In this document: in pieces, positions 7,548-16,269 of the stretch
Position numbering within the stretch: the stretch's first letter is position 1
How the letters are laid out: every line of letters begins with the position of its first letter
NCBI GenBank assembly: GCA_947177445.1
Contig: CAMWUL010000027.1
Location: forward strand, 1 to 41,954
Source of the DNA: an uncultured Lachnospiraceae bacterium
Lineage (GTDB): Bacteria > Bacillota > Clostridia > Lachnospirales > Lachnospiraceae
Direction of reading: 5' to 3'
Length of the DNA: 41,954 nt
Translations under genes and position numbers: made by a program
Notes under the pieces: generated by a model
Told to the model about the DNA's origin: nothing
Database searches by the model: none
The model's input: only the letters and a program-made list of their open reading frames with translations

Positions 7548-7560
7548 AACAGTAACTGTT
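7548..7560. repeat. Perfect 13-bp palindrome in the mraZ leader
   Basis: AACAGT-A-ACTGTT is a 6-bp inverted repeat around one base, 44 bp before the mraZ start. It could be a protein site; the function is unknown. Confidence 0.5.
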
Positions 7561-7603
7561 TGACCGGCATTCTGTCTGGCGTTTATGACTGGTGGTGATC
7601 GCG

Positions 7604-8035
7604 ATGTTTATGGGCAGGTACAATCATACGATCGATCCCAAAGGCAGGTTGAGCATTCCTTCCAAATACCGCGAGATCCTTGGCGATGAGTTTGTGGTAT
7701 CAAAGGGGATGGACGGCTGCTTATTTGTGTACGCCAACGATGCCTGGAAGGCTTTTGAAGAGAAGCTGGCATCACTGCCGCTGATTAACCGGGAAGCCAG
7801 ACAATTTGCCAGATTTTTCCTGTCGGGAGCACAATATGTGACCGTGGACAAGCAGGGGCGTATTCTGATGCCCCAGGATCTGAGAGAGTTTGCCGGTCTG
7901 GAGAAGGACGTGGTTCTGGCAGGCGCAGGCGGACGCATCGAGATCTGGAGTCTGGAGAAATGGAATGAAAATACGGACCAGACGGATATCGATCAGATAT
8001 CCCAGGGCATGATAGATTTGGGGCTCACCATATAA
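7604..8035 (+). CDS. mraZ: Division/cell wall cluster transcriptional regulator MraZ
   Basis: This 143-residue protein is built from two AbrB-like swapped-hairpin domains, each with the DxxGRxxxP core: DPKGRLSIPSKYRE near residue 12 and DKQGRILMPQDLRE near residue 82. MraZ forms ring oligomers and regulates its own operon by binding GTGGG repeats, two of which lie in the leader. ATG 7604 (MFMGRYNHTID) matches the family N-terminus; the GTGs at 7592 and 7595 would add four unusual residues. It is the first gene of the dcw cluster, and rsmH follows 54 bp later. Confidence 0.96.
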   Translation: MFMGRYNHTIDPKGRLSIPSKYREILGDEFVVSKGMDGCLFVYANDAWKAFEEKLASLPLINREARQFARFFLSGAQYVTVDKQGRILMPQDLREFAGLEKDVVLAGAGGRIEIWSLEKWNENTDQTDIDQISQGMIDLGLTI

Positions 8036-8089
8036 GGTGCTTCAAAAATGAAAACACGTAAAAGCGGATGAAAGGAAAGGGTGCCGGGA

Positions 8090-9028
8090 ATGGATTTTAC
8101 ACATTACTCCGTGCTGTTGGAGGAAACCATCGAAGAGCTGAATGTAAAGCCGGACGGCATCTATGTGGACGGTACTCTGGGCGGAGGAGGACATGCCTGT
8201 CAGGTCTGCAGCCGGCTGGAGGAAGGGCATTTTTACGGCTTTGACCAGGATGCCGATGCCATCTGCGCCGCAGGAAGCAGACTGGCTCCTTTTGGGGACA
8301 GGGTCACTATTCTGCACGACAATTATCAAAACATACGGACAAGCCTGGAAGGACGTGGAATAAAGGGCGTGGACGGAATCCTTCTTGATCTGGGGGTATC
8401 CTCACACCAGCTGGATGCCGGGGACAGAGGCTTTTCCTATCGTTTTGACGCTCCTCTGGACATGCGTATGGACAGGAGGCAGACCCTTACCGCGAGAAAC
8501 ATTGTCAACGATTACCCGGAGGGTGAGCTGTACCGGGTGATCAGAGATTACGGAGAAGATAAATTCGCAAAAAACATAGCAAAGCATATAGTAAAGGCCA
8601 GGGCGGACAAGCCCATTGAGACGACCTTTGAGCTGAATGAGATCATACGGAGGGCTGTGCCCGCTAAAATGCGGCAGGACGGCCATCCTTCCAGGCAGAC
8701 CTTTCAGGCGATCCGGATCGAATGTAATCGGGAGCTGGAGGTTCTTAAGGATTCTCTGGATGATCTGATCGGATTGTTGAATCCAGGAGGACGGTTTTGC
8801 GTCATCACCTTCCATTCCCTGGAGGATCGTCTGGTAAAGACAACATTCCGAAAAAATGAAAATCCCTGTATCTGTCCGGATTCCTTTCCGGTATGTGTAT
8901 GCGGCAGGGTGTCCAGGGGAAAGGTGGTGACGAGAAAACCGATTCTTCCCGGAGAGAAGGAGCTGGCTGAAAACAGCCGGTCCAGAAGTGCCAGACTGAG
9001 AGTATTCGAAAAGAGGCACGGGGGATAG
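8090..9028 (+). CDS. rsmH: 16S rRNA (cytosine(1402)-N(4))-methyltransferase
   Basis: RsmH methylates N4 of C1402 in the 16S rRNA P site using S-adenosylmethionine. The 312 residues include the SAM-binding [41 protein letters not shown] and the C-terminal [15 protein letters not shown] plus a Cys-rich [13 protein letters not shown] loop. ATG 8090 ([12 protein letters not shown]) has AAGGAAAGG 9 nt upstream and fits the family start better than GTG 8081, which abuts that site. It sits in the conserved mraZ-rsmH-ftsL order. Confidence 0.96.
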   Translation: MDFTHYSVLLEETIEELNVKPDGIYVDGTLGGGGHACQVCSRLEEGHFYGFDQDADAICAAGSRLAPFGDRVTILHDNYQNIRTSLEGRGIKGVDGILLDLGVSSHQLDAGDRGFSYRFDAPLDMRMDRRQTLTARNIVNDYPEGELYRVIRDYGEDKFAKNIAKHIVKARADKPIETTFELNEIIRRAVPAKMRQDGHPSRQTFQAIRIECNRELEVLKDSLDDLIGLLNPGGRFCVITFHSLEDRLVKTTFRKNENPCICPDSFPVCVCGRVSRGKVVTRKPILPGEKELAENSRSRSARLRVFEKRHGG

Positions 9029-9051
9029 TAAATCAGAAAGCAGGAAGCGTA

Positions 9052-9555
9052 ATGAGCCAAAATAGAAGGACCTATAGACAGGCTGCATATGAGAAGAGCG
9101 GCAGTGCCGGCAGAAGAACAGAATATGCTTACAATTATGGAAATACGGCGCACAGACTTCAGGTTCAGCCCCGCAGACAGGGGACTCCCGAGCCGGTGGC
9201 CGAGCCCGTGGTACGGAAAAACAGGGACAAGGCACGCCACATGAACCTTGGGTATGTGCTTTTCCTGGCGGCGGCCTTGTGCACCGCGGCGTTGGTTTTG
9301 GTAAATTATATTCAGCTGCAGGCAGAGCTTACCAACCGGATCAAGGAAGTGGCCGCCAAGGAGAGTCAGCTCAACAGTTTGAAGCTGGCCAACGATGAAG
9401 AGTACAACAGGATCATGAGCAGCATTGATCTGGAGGAGATAAAGCGCATTGCCATCGGTGAGCTGGGCATGACCTACGCCCAGGAGGGACAGGTTATTCT
9501 CTATCAGAACGAGAAGAACGACTATATGCGCCGGGCCGAGGGGAACGGGCAGTAG
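9052..9555 (+). CDS. ftsL: FtsL-like cell division protein (septum formation initiator family)
   Basis: This 167-residue bitopic membrane protein has a long basic, Gln/Arg-rich cytoplasmic tail (residues 1-62). One transmembrane helix covers about 64-84 (LGYVLFLAAALCTAALVLVNY), followed by a heptad-type coiled coil (QLQAELTNRIKEVAAKESQLNSLK). Sequence conservation in FtsL is low; the call rests on topology and position between rsmH and the class B PBP. FtsL pairs with FtsB/DivIC and FtsQ/DivIB to activate FtsW-FtsI. AGGAAG lies 4 nt before the ATG. The PBP gene begins 15 nt after the stop. Confidence 0.85.
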   Translation: MSQNRRTYRQAAYEKSGSAGRRTEYAYNYGNTAHRLQVQPRRQGTPEPVAEPVVRKNRDKARHMNLGYVLFLAAALCTAALVLVNYIQLQAELTNRIKEVAAKESQLNSLKLANDEEYNRIMSSIDLEEIKRIAIGELGMTYAQEGQVILYQNEKNDYMRRAEGNGQ

Positions 9556-9570
9556 GGACAGGGCAGACGG

Positions 9571-11982
9571 ATGGGAACAAACAGAAGGCAGAAAAAAAGC
9601 AGACAACAGGGCAGAAACAGACAACAGGACAGAAACAGGCAGCAGAATAGAAACAGACAACAGGATAGAGACAGACAGCAGGACAGAGACAGACAGCAGG
9701 ACAGAATCAGGAAGCAGGACAGAATCAGAAGACCGGCAAGAATCAGAAGCAAGGCTAAAAACAGGTTTTCCATTAAAATGCAGAAGAAGCTGGTGGTGCT
9801 GTTTGTCATGGTATTGCTGGCCTTTGCAGGGTTGAGCACACGGCTGGTATGGATCACCAGGGAAAACGAGAATGAATATCAGAAGCGGGTTCTTTCTCAG
9901 CAGCAATATTCTTCCACAACGATTCCTTACCGGCGGGGAGATATACTGGACGTTAAGGGCACCAGGCTGGCGGCCAGCCAGAAGGTGTATAATCTGGTCA
10001 TCGACGCAAGGGTAATGAATTACGATAAGAATTTTCTGGAGCCTACTCTTAAGGCCCTGGGTGATAATTTTGACCTGGACATGAGTAAAATCCGGGAGTA
10101 TGTGACCAAAAATACCAACAGCTCCTGGTACGTACCCCTGAAGCGTCTGACCTATGAGGAAATCAGCGGTTTTCAGGCGGCTCAGCTGGAAAACAGCAAC
10201 ATCAGGGGAGTATGGTTCGAGGAAGAATATATGCGGACCTATCCTTATGGATCCCTGGCGGCGGATGTGATCGGCTTTACCAGTACGGATAATCAGGGAA
10301 TGTACGGAGGGCTGGAGGAATATTATAACGACGTGCTCAACGGAGTGAACGGAAGAGAATACGGCTACCTGAATGACGATCTGATTCTGGAGCGGACCGT
10401 GAAGCCGGCCATGGACGGAGAAAATATCCATTCCACCATCGATGCCAATGTACAGATGATTGTGGAAAAATATCTGAGGAAGTTTATGGAAGAGCACCAG
10501 GATGAGGCCAGACCCGGAAACGGTGCGGAAAACGTGGGCTGCGTTATAATGTGGGTGGATACCGGAGAGGTTTTGGCCATGGCCAGCGCTCCCGGCTATG
10601 ATCTGAACAACGCGAGGGACCCTCAGAGGCTCCTGGGCTCCATGATGGTGGAGCAGGTTACCAATGCCAACGGATATTTTGAGATCAAAAAGAACGGTAC
10701 TGTCATTGACCAGTCGGTGCTGGATGCCATGGACGAGGATCAGCTGTATCTGAATCTGAACAACCTCTGGAAAAATTACTGCATCTCGGGAACTTACGAG
10801 CCCGGCTCCACGGCGAAGCCCTTTACGGTGGCCGCCGCTCTGGAAACAGGAAGCATTTCCCCGGACGCGTCTTATGAATGCGGGTATGTTTACGAGGTGG
10901 CGGGATATCCCATCCGCTGTCATAATCGGTACGAGCAGACGGTTACCCTGGAGCAGGCCATAGCAAACTCCTGCAATGTGGCCATGATGAAGATCGGTCA
11001 GGCCATGGGCAAGGATACCTTCTGCGAGTTCCAGAAAATATACAATTTCGGTCTGAAAACCAATGTGGATCTGGCGGGAGAAGCCAGAACGGCCAGTCTG
11101 ATATACACCCCTGACTCCATGGGGCCGGTGGATCTTGCCACCAATACCTTCGGGCAGAACTTTAACGTGACTATGATCCAGATGATCACGGGATTTTGTT
11201 CTCTGATCAACGGAGGATATTATTACGAACCGCATGTGGTAAATAAAATCACAAACGCCAGCGGCGCCACAGTGAAGAACATCGAGCCCAGGCTGTTGAA
11301 GCAGACCATATCGGAATCCACCTCCAAGTATATCCGGCAGTATTGCAAGGCGGTGGTGGATTATGGAACCGGCGTGACGGCAAGGCCTCCCGGGTATGCC
11401 ATCGGCGGAAAGACGGGGACGGCGGAGACCATCGACCAGAATACTCACAAACGCTCGGAGACAGATCACGTGGTATCCTTTATCGGCTATGCTCCTGCGG
11501 AGGATCCCCAGATTGCCATTTATGTGGTGGTGGACAGGCCCAATGTGGCGAAGCAGAGCGATCCCAAGCTGGCCACCGGCCTGGTGCGCAGCATCCTGAT
11601 GGAGACGCTTCCCTATCTGAATATTTTTATGACGGAGGAGCTGACAGAAGAAGAAATCCGGGAATTGAATGCTCTTCAGCTGGAGATTACCACAGAGTAT
11701 ACCAGGCCTGCCGACGATGCGTCCGGAGAAGGGGAGAACCCTTCCGGGGGCAGTGATCCTGCCGGAGAGGGCGGGACACCGGGCGGAACCGGAAATGAAC
11801 CCTCCGGGGAAGGAGACGCTTCCGTGGATCAGAAGCCCTGGATGAGCTTTCCGCTGGATGAATCGGGCTATCGTGTGGATCCGGAGACAGGAGACAAATA
11901 TGACCCGGTTCATGGCTTTGTGGTGGAGGGCGGGGGATCCTCCATGGGAGCCGACGTGCCGGTCAACCCCAATATACAGTGA
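9571..11982 (+). CDS. Class B penicillin-binding protein (FtsI/PBP2b-like transpeptidase)
   Basis: This 803-residue membrane-anchored DD-transpeptidase is longer than typical FtsI (550-750). It has a ~65-residue Arg/Gln repeat tail in the cytoplasm and a transmembrane helix at about 71-91. The dimerisation/pedestal domain starts at YRRGDILDVKGTRLA. The transpeptidase domain has active-site Ser413 in GSTAKP, the SxN motif in NSCNVA and K614-T-G in GGKTGTAET. The C-terminal ~100 residues are a Gly/Glu/Ser/Pro-rich linker ending in WMSFPLDESGYRVDPETGDKYDPVHGF; no PASTA domain is seen. It cross-links septal peptidoglycan with FtsW. The repeat tail is encoded by 18-nt tandem repeats. It is the first of two adjacent class B PBPs, and which of them is the vegetative FtsI is not clear. 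Confidence 0.93.
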   Translation: MGTNRRQKKSRQQGRNRQQDRNRQQNRNRQQDRDRQQDRDRQQDRIRKQDRIRRPARIRSKAKNRFSIKMQKKLVVLFVMVLLAFAGLSTRLVWITRENENEYQKRVLSQQQYSSTTIPYRRGDILDVKGTRLAASQKVYNLVIDARVMNYDKNFLEPTLKALGDNFDLDMSKIREYVTKNTNSSWYVPLKRLTYEEISGFQAAQLENSNIRGVWFEEEYMRTYPYGSLAADVIGFTSTDNQGMYGGLEEYYNDVLNGVNGREYGYLNDDLILERTVKPAMDGENIHSTIDANVQMIVEKYLRKFMEEHQDEARPGNGAENVGCVIMWVDTGEVLAMASAPGYDLNNARDPQRLLGSMMVEQVTNANGYFEIKKNGTVIDQSVLDAMDEDQLYLNLNNLWKNYCISGTYEPGSTAKPFTVAAALETGSISPDASYECGYVYEVAGYPIRCHNRYEQTVTLEQAIANSCNVAMMKIGQAMGKDTFCEFQKIYNFGLKTNVDLAGEARTASLIYTPDSMGPVDLATNTFGQNFNVTMIQMITGFCSLINGGYYYEPHVVNKITNASGATVKNIEPRLLKQTISESTSKYIRQYCKAVVDYGTGVTARPPGYAIGGKTGTAETIDQNTHKRSETDHVVSFIGYAPAEDPQIAIYVVVDRPNVAKQSDPKLATGLVRSILMETLPYLNIFMTEELTEEEIRELNALQLEITTEYTRPADDASGEGENPSGGSDPAGEGGTPGGTGNEPSGEGDASVDQKPWMSFPLDESGYRVDPETGDKYDPVHGFVVEGGGSSMGADVPVNPNIQ
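9601..9762 (+). repeat. 18-nt tandem repeat array inside the PBP gene
   Basis: Nine imperfect 18-nt units (AGACAACAGGACAGAAAC-like) encode RQQDRN-type hexapeptides in the cytoplasmic tail. The array is in frame throughout, so copy-number change by slippage would alter tail length without frameshift. The last two units are diverged. Confidence 0.9.
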
Positions 11983-12021
11983 CGGCAAGGACATATAGCG
12001 AATAATCTGCAAAAGAATCAT

Positions 12022-12071
12022 AACCTCATAAAAAAGGGAATAAAGTAGAGTAACACCTTTTTTATGAGGTT
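12022..12071 (+). promoter_or_regulatory. Perfect 16-bp hairpin over the ribosome-binding site of the second PBP
   Basis: AACCTCATAAAAAAGG (12022-12037) is exactly complementary to CCTTTTTTATGAGGTT (12056-12071), with an 18-nt loop. The 3' arm contains both the ATG at 12064 and the TGAGG that would serve the ATG at 12076. There is no T-run after the stem, so it is not a classical terminator. It could reduce translation of the second PBP relative to the first. Confidence 0.75.
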
Positions 12072-12075
12072 CTTT

Positions 12076-13812
12076 ATGCTGACGGACAATAATAAATTGT
12101 TCCACAGGAAGAAGATACTGACGGCATTTCTCCTGTGCACCGGCATTTTAGTGCTTTTGTTTGGAAGGCTGGTGTATCTGAGCGTATGGGAGGCAGAGCA
12201 TTATTCCCAGATGGCGACCAGCCTGCATGAGAGAGAGCGAAGCATAAAGGCGGCAAGAGGGAGGATTCTGGACCGCAACGGTGTGGTGCTGGCAGACAAT
12301 AAGACGGTCTGCACGGTATCTGTCATACATAATCAGATCGAGGACCCGGAGAGGGTGACGGAGGTCCTGTGTCAGGAGCTGGGACTGTCTGAGGAATATG
12401 TAAAGAATAGAGTGGAAAAATATTCCTCCATGGAGCGGATCAAGAGCAACGTGGATAAGGAGACTGGGGACCGGATCCGGGAATATGACCTGGCAGGAGT
12501 AAAGGTGGATGAGGACTATAAGCGCTATTATCCCTATGACCAGCTGGCCAGCAAGGTTCTGGGCTTTACCGGAGGCGACAATCAGGGGATCATCGGCCTG
12601 GAGGTGAAGTATGAGGAATATCTTCAGGGAGAGCCGGGGTACATTCTGACGGTGACGGATGCCAAGGGCATCGAGGTGGAAGCGGCAGGAGAGCGGCGGG
12701 TAGAGCCGGTGCCGGGCAGCGACCTGTGCATCAGTCTGGACATGAACATTCAATCCTATGCCACACAGCTGGCGGCCCAGGCCATGGCCACAAAGGAGGC
12801 GGACAGTGTTTCCATCCTGGTGATGGATCCCCGCAACGGGGAGATTCTGGCCATGGTGAATGTGCCGGAGTTTGATCTGAACAATCCCTACGAGCTCCCC
12901 GAAGGAACGCCGGAAAATATTTCCAGTGAGGAAAAGCAGAATCTCTTAAACGGTATCTGGAGAAACGGCTGCATCAACGACACCTATGAGCCGGGATCCA
13001 CCTTTAAGATTATCACGGCGGCTGCCGGACTGGAGGCGGGAGCGGTGACGCCCGAGAGTACCTTCAGCTGTCCCGGCTTTATCGTTGTGGATGACAGAAA
13101 AATACGATGCCATAAGATCGCGGGACACGGATCACAGGATTTTGTCCACGCCACCATGAATTCCTGCAACCCGGTGTTTATCACGGTGGGGCTTCGGCTT
13201 GGGGTGGAGCAGTATTACAAATATTTTGAGGAATTCGGACTGAAGACAAAAACGGGAATAGACCTTCCCGGGGAGGCGGGAACCATCATGCACAAAATGG
13301 AGGATATGGGGAATGTGGAGCTGGCAACGGTATCCTTTGGCCAGTCCTTCCAGATTACGCCTATTCAGCTTTTGACAACGGCAGCATCCATCATAAACGG
13401 CGGCGTCAGGGTCACGCCGCATTTCGGAGTAAAGACCGTGGACGCGGAAGGAAATGTGCTGGAGGTCATGGAATATCCGGCGGTTGAGGGAATCGTATCT
13501 CAGGAAACCAGCGCCACTATGCGCCAGATCCTGGAGATGGTGGTGTCGGAGGGCTCCGGCAAAAACGGCAAGGTGGAGGGCTTCCAAATAGGAGGCAAGA
13601 CGGCTACCAGTCAGACGCTTCCCAGGGGAAGCGGAAGGTACATAGCTTCCTTTGTGGGCTTTGCACCGGCAGACGACCCTCAGGTCATTGCTCTGGCTAT
13701 CGTGAATAATCCGCAGGGTGTCTATTACGGAGGCCAGGTGGCGGCGCCCATCGTCCGTCAGCTTTTTGAAAATATTCTTCCGTATTTGGGGATAATGAGG
13801 TATAATCAATGA
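12076..13812 (+). CDS. Class B penicillin-binding protein (SpoVD/FtsI-like transpeptidase), KTA variant
   Basis: The protein has 578 residues from ATG 12076. That start has TGAGG 6 nt upstream, whereas ATG 12064 has no site; both are in frame. One transmembrane helix covers about 11-31, then a pedestal domain (RGRILDRNGVVLADNKT). The transpeptidase domain has Ser308 in GSTFK and SxN in NSCNPVF. The third motif is K508-T-A in GGKTATSQ, so the usual KTG glycine is alanine. There are no PASTA repeats. It is probably the partner of FtsW/SpoVE in septal or spore-cortex peptidoglycan synthesis. It follows the first PBP by 93 bp, with the RBS-masking hairpin between. mraY starts 12 nt after its stop. 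Confidence 0.92.
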   Translation: MLTDNNKLFHRKKILTAFLLCTGILVLLFGRLVYLSVWEAEHYSQMATSLHERERSIKAARGRILDRNGVVLADNKTVCTVSVIHNQIEDPERVTEVLCQELGLSEEYVKNRVEKYSSMERIKSNVDKETGDRIREYDLAGVKVDEDYKRYYPYDQLASKVLGFTGGDNQGIIGLEVKYEEYLQGEPGYILTVTDAKGIEVEAAGERRVEPVPGSDLCISLDMNIQSYATQLAAQAMATKEADSVSILVMDPRNGEILAMVNVPEFDLNNPYELPEGTPENISSEEKQNLLNGIWRNGCINDTYEPGSTFKIITAAAGLEAGAVTPESTFSCPGFIVVDDRKIRCHKIAGHGSQDFVHATMNSCNPVFITVGLRLGVEQYYKYFEEFGLKTKTGIDLPGEAGTIMHKMEDMGNVELATVSFGQSFQITPIQLLTTAASIINGGVRVTPHFGVKTVDAEGNVLEVMEYPAVEGIVSQETSATMRQILEMVVSEGSGKNGKVEGFQIGGKTATSQTLPRGSGRYIASFVGFAPADDPQVIALAIVNNPQGVYYGGQVAAPIVRQLFENILPYLGIMRYNQ

Positions 13813-13824
13813 AAGGCGCAGGCT

Positions 13825-14778
13825 ATGTTTAAGATATGCGTGTTGTCGGTTTCCATTTCCTTTGCTGTCAGTGCTCTGCTGGGTCCGGTGATGATTCCGT
13901 TTCTGCGAAGGCTGAAGGTTGGGCAGACAGTCAGGGAGGAGGGGCCGGAGACTCATTTGAAAAAGACCGGGACACCCACCATGGGAGGGATCCTGATCAT
14001 GCTCAGCGTGGCGGCTGCCACACTGATTTTTGCAAAAGACAGGCCGGAGACGGCTCCGGTGCTTTTTCTCACCGTAGGTTTTGGGCTCATTGGCTTTCTG
14101 GATGATTACATAAAAGTTGTCTGTATGCGCTCCATGGGGCTGACTGCCTGGCAGAAGCTGTTTTTGCAGATAGCGGTTACCGGGGTTTTTGCATATTATC
14201 TTCTGCATTATACGGATATCAGCCTGGCCATGAAAATTCCCTTTTGGGGGGAATACCTGGATTTTGGATTCTGGAATGTGCCTATATTGTTTTTTATTGT
14301 GCTGGGCACGGTGAACGGAGTAAACTTTACGGACGGACTGGATGGTCTGGCAGGCAGCGTGACCATGATGGTAGCGGTATTCTTTACGGTGGTATCACAG
14401 GCCGGAGGCGGAGGTCTGGAGCCTGTAACCTGTGCCGTGGCCGGGGCGCTGATGGGATTTCTGCTTTTCAATGTGCATCCTGCATCGGTGTTTATGGGCG
14501 ATACGGGATCCCTGGCCCTGGGCGGCTTTGTGGCAGCCTGTGCATATGTGCTGCAGATGCCTCTTTATATTGCCATTGTGGGGATCGTATATCTGCTGGA
14601 GGTGGCATCGGTGATCCTTCAGGTGGTCTATTTTAAGCTCAGCGGAGGGAAAAGAATCTTCCGGATGGCGCCGCTTCATCATCATTTTGAATTGTGCGGC
14701 TGGTCGGAGACGAAAATTACAGCGCTGTTTACCATCATCACTGCTCTGATGTGCCTGGTGGCGCTGCTGGGAGTATAA
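13825..14778 (+). CDS. mraY: Phospho-N-acetylmuramoyl-pentapeptide-transferase
   Basis: MraY transfers phospho-MurNAc-pentapeptide from UDP to undecaprenyl phosphate, forming lipid I at the inner membrane face. The 317 residues make about ten transmembrane helices. Family motifs are complete: HLKKTGTPTMGG, FLDDYIKV (the Asp pair), VNFTDGLDGLAGS, MGDTGSLALGG and the APLHHHFE histidine motif. It lies between the second PBP and murD and has normal length. Confidence 0.97.
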   Translation: MFKICVLSVSISFAVSALLGPVMIPFLRRLKVGQTVREEGPETHLKKTGTPTMGGILIMLSVAAATLIFAKDRPETAPVLFLTVGFGLIGFLDDYIKVVCMRSMGLTAWQKLFLQIAVTGVFAYYLLHYTDISLAMKIPFWGEYLDFGFWNVPILFFIVLGTVNGVNFTDGLDGLAGSVTMMVAVFFTVVSQAGGGGLEPVTCAVAGALMGFLLFNVHPASVFMGDTGSLALGGFVAACAYVLQMPLYIAIVGIVYLLEVASVILQVVYFKLSGGKRIFRMAPLHHHFELCGWSETKITALFTIITALMCLVALLGV

Positions 14779-14872
14779 TTATAATAAGGAAGGAACTGCT
14801 TGTACCGCCGGAGCCGGCGGTGTGACGAAAAAGCAGAAGGGAGGCAGCAGGAGGCGTGAGAGGATTATGTTA

Positions 14873-16231
14873 ATGAAGGATAAAAAATGTCTTGTGATAG
14901 GCTCCGGTATCAGCGGAGTGGGTTCTGTGGGCCTGCTGGAGCATATGGGGGCCCGGGTGGTCCTATATGACAGCAGTGAAAAGCTCACTCCCAAGGATCT
15001 GCGGTCCCGGCTGCCGGAGGACAGTAAGGCGGTCTGTGTCACGGGGAAGCCGGATCGGCAGGTGCTGGAGGGCGTGGAGGCGGTGGTGCTCAGCCCCGGG
15101 GTGCCGGTGGATATTCCGCTGGTAAAGACACTGCAGGAGAGCGGAGCCCGGATTATGGGTGAGATCGAGCTGGGGTATCAGGAGGAAAAGGGCCGGGTGG
15201 CAGCGATCACCGGCACCAACGGCAAAACCACTACCACAACGCTGGTGGGAGAGATCATGAAGGCCTGGCTGGGCGGTGAAAAGGTGTTTGTGGTGGGAAA
15301 TATCGGCAACCCCTATACCTCGGAATGCCGAAAAACCTCGGAAGAAACGGTTACGGTAGGGGAGATCAGTTCCTTTCAGCTGGAAACCATCCGGGATTTC
15401 CACCCCAGGGTATCGGCCATTTTAAATATTACGCCGGACCATCTGGACCGGCATCATACAATGGAGGCCTATGTGGCGGCCAAGGAGAACGTGACTCTGA
15501 ACCAGACAAAGGAGGACATCTGCGTCCTGAATTATGAAAACGAGTTTACTCGGGCGTTTGGGGCCAGGTGTCCGGCCAGGGTTGTATTCTTTTCCTCCGT
15601 CAGGGAGCTGGGTGAGGGATACTATCTGAAGGAGGGCAGGATTTTTAAAAGCGGCGGCGGACAGGTGCAGGAGATTTTAGACACCCGGGAGCTTAAGCTT
15701 GTGGGAATATGCAATATGGAGAATGTGATGGCGGCCCTGGCCATAGCCGAAGGAATGGGTGCGCCTCAGGAGACGGTCCTTTCCGTGGTTCGAAGCTTCA
15801 GGGCTGTGGAGCACCGTATCGAGTATGTGGACACCAAAGGCGGCGTGGATTATTACAATGATTCCAAGGGAACCAATCCCGATGCGGCCATTCAGGGAAT
15901 CCGTGCCATGAGCAGACCTACGATTCTCATCGGCGGCGGCTATGATAAACAGAGCGAGTATGACGAGTGGATCGAAAGCTTTGAGGGAAAGGTAAAATGG
16001 CTGGTTCTTATCGGTCAGACCCGGGAAAAAATTGCGGAGTGCGCCAGGAGACATGGCTTTGACCGGATCCGTTTTGCAGATACCTTTGAGGAATGTCTGA
16101 GGCTGTGCACAAGCCTGGCCGGAGAGGGAGATGCGGTTTTGCTGTCGCCGGCCTGTGCCAGCTGGGGAATGTTTCCCAATTATGAGGTACGCGGCCAGCT
16201 GTTCAAGGAATATGTCAGAGGACTGGGGTAA
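14873..16231 (+). CDS. murD: UDP-N-acetylmuramoyl-L-alanine--D-glutamate ligase
   Basis: MurD adds D-glutamate to UDP-MurNAc-L-Ala using ATP in the cytoplasm. The N-terminal Rossmann-like domain opens with CLVIGSGISGVGS. The ATP-binding loop is ITGTNGKTTTTTL. EISSFQLE, NITPDHLDRH, the HRIEYV turn and YNDSKGTNPDAA of the C-terminal domain are all present. ATG 14873 (MKDKKCLVIGSG) has GAGAGG 9 nt upstream and is preferred over upstream in-frame starts at 14822 and 14867. It has 452 residues, usual for MurD. ftsW follows 38 bp later. Confidence 0.96.
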   Translation: MKDKKCLVIGSGISGVGSVGLLEHMGARVVLYDSSEKLTPKDLRSRLPEDSKAVCVTGKPDRQVLEGVEAVVLSPGVPVDIPLVKTLQESGARIMGEIELGYQEEKGRVAAITGTNGKTTTTTLVGEIMKAWLGGEKVFVVGNIGNPYTSECRKTSEETVTVGEISSFQLETIRDFHPRVSAILNITPDHLDRHHTMEAYVAAKENVTLNQTKEDICVLNYENEFTRAFGARCPARVVFFSSVRELGEGYYLKEGRIFKSGGGQVQEILDTRELKLVGICNMENVMAALAIAEGMGAPQETVLSVVRSFRAVEHRIEYVDTKGGVDYYNDSKGTNPDAAIQGIRAMSRPTILIGGGYDKQSEYDEWIESFEGKVKWLVLIGQTREKIAECARRHGFDRIRFADTFEECLRLCTSLAGEGDAVLLSPACASWGMFPNYEVRGQLFKEYVRGLG

Positions 16232-16269
16232 AACATGCGCCGCCGGATGCGGCATGGAGGTTTGGTTTT

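Noticed and set aside
9601..9762. Possible CRISPR-like array
   Set aside because: The 18-nt units are contiguous without spacers and in frame within the PBP gene. No CRISPR array or cas gene is visible anywhere in the window.
8704..12105. Very long minus-strand open frame (1133 codons) opposite rsmH, ftsL and the first PBP
   Set aside because: It is antisense to well-supported genes, has low-complexity Leu/Ser/His-rich sequence with no domain, and arises from codon bias on the real strand.
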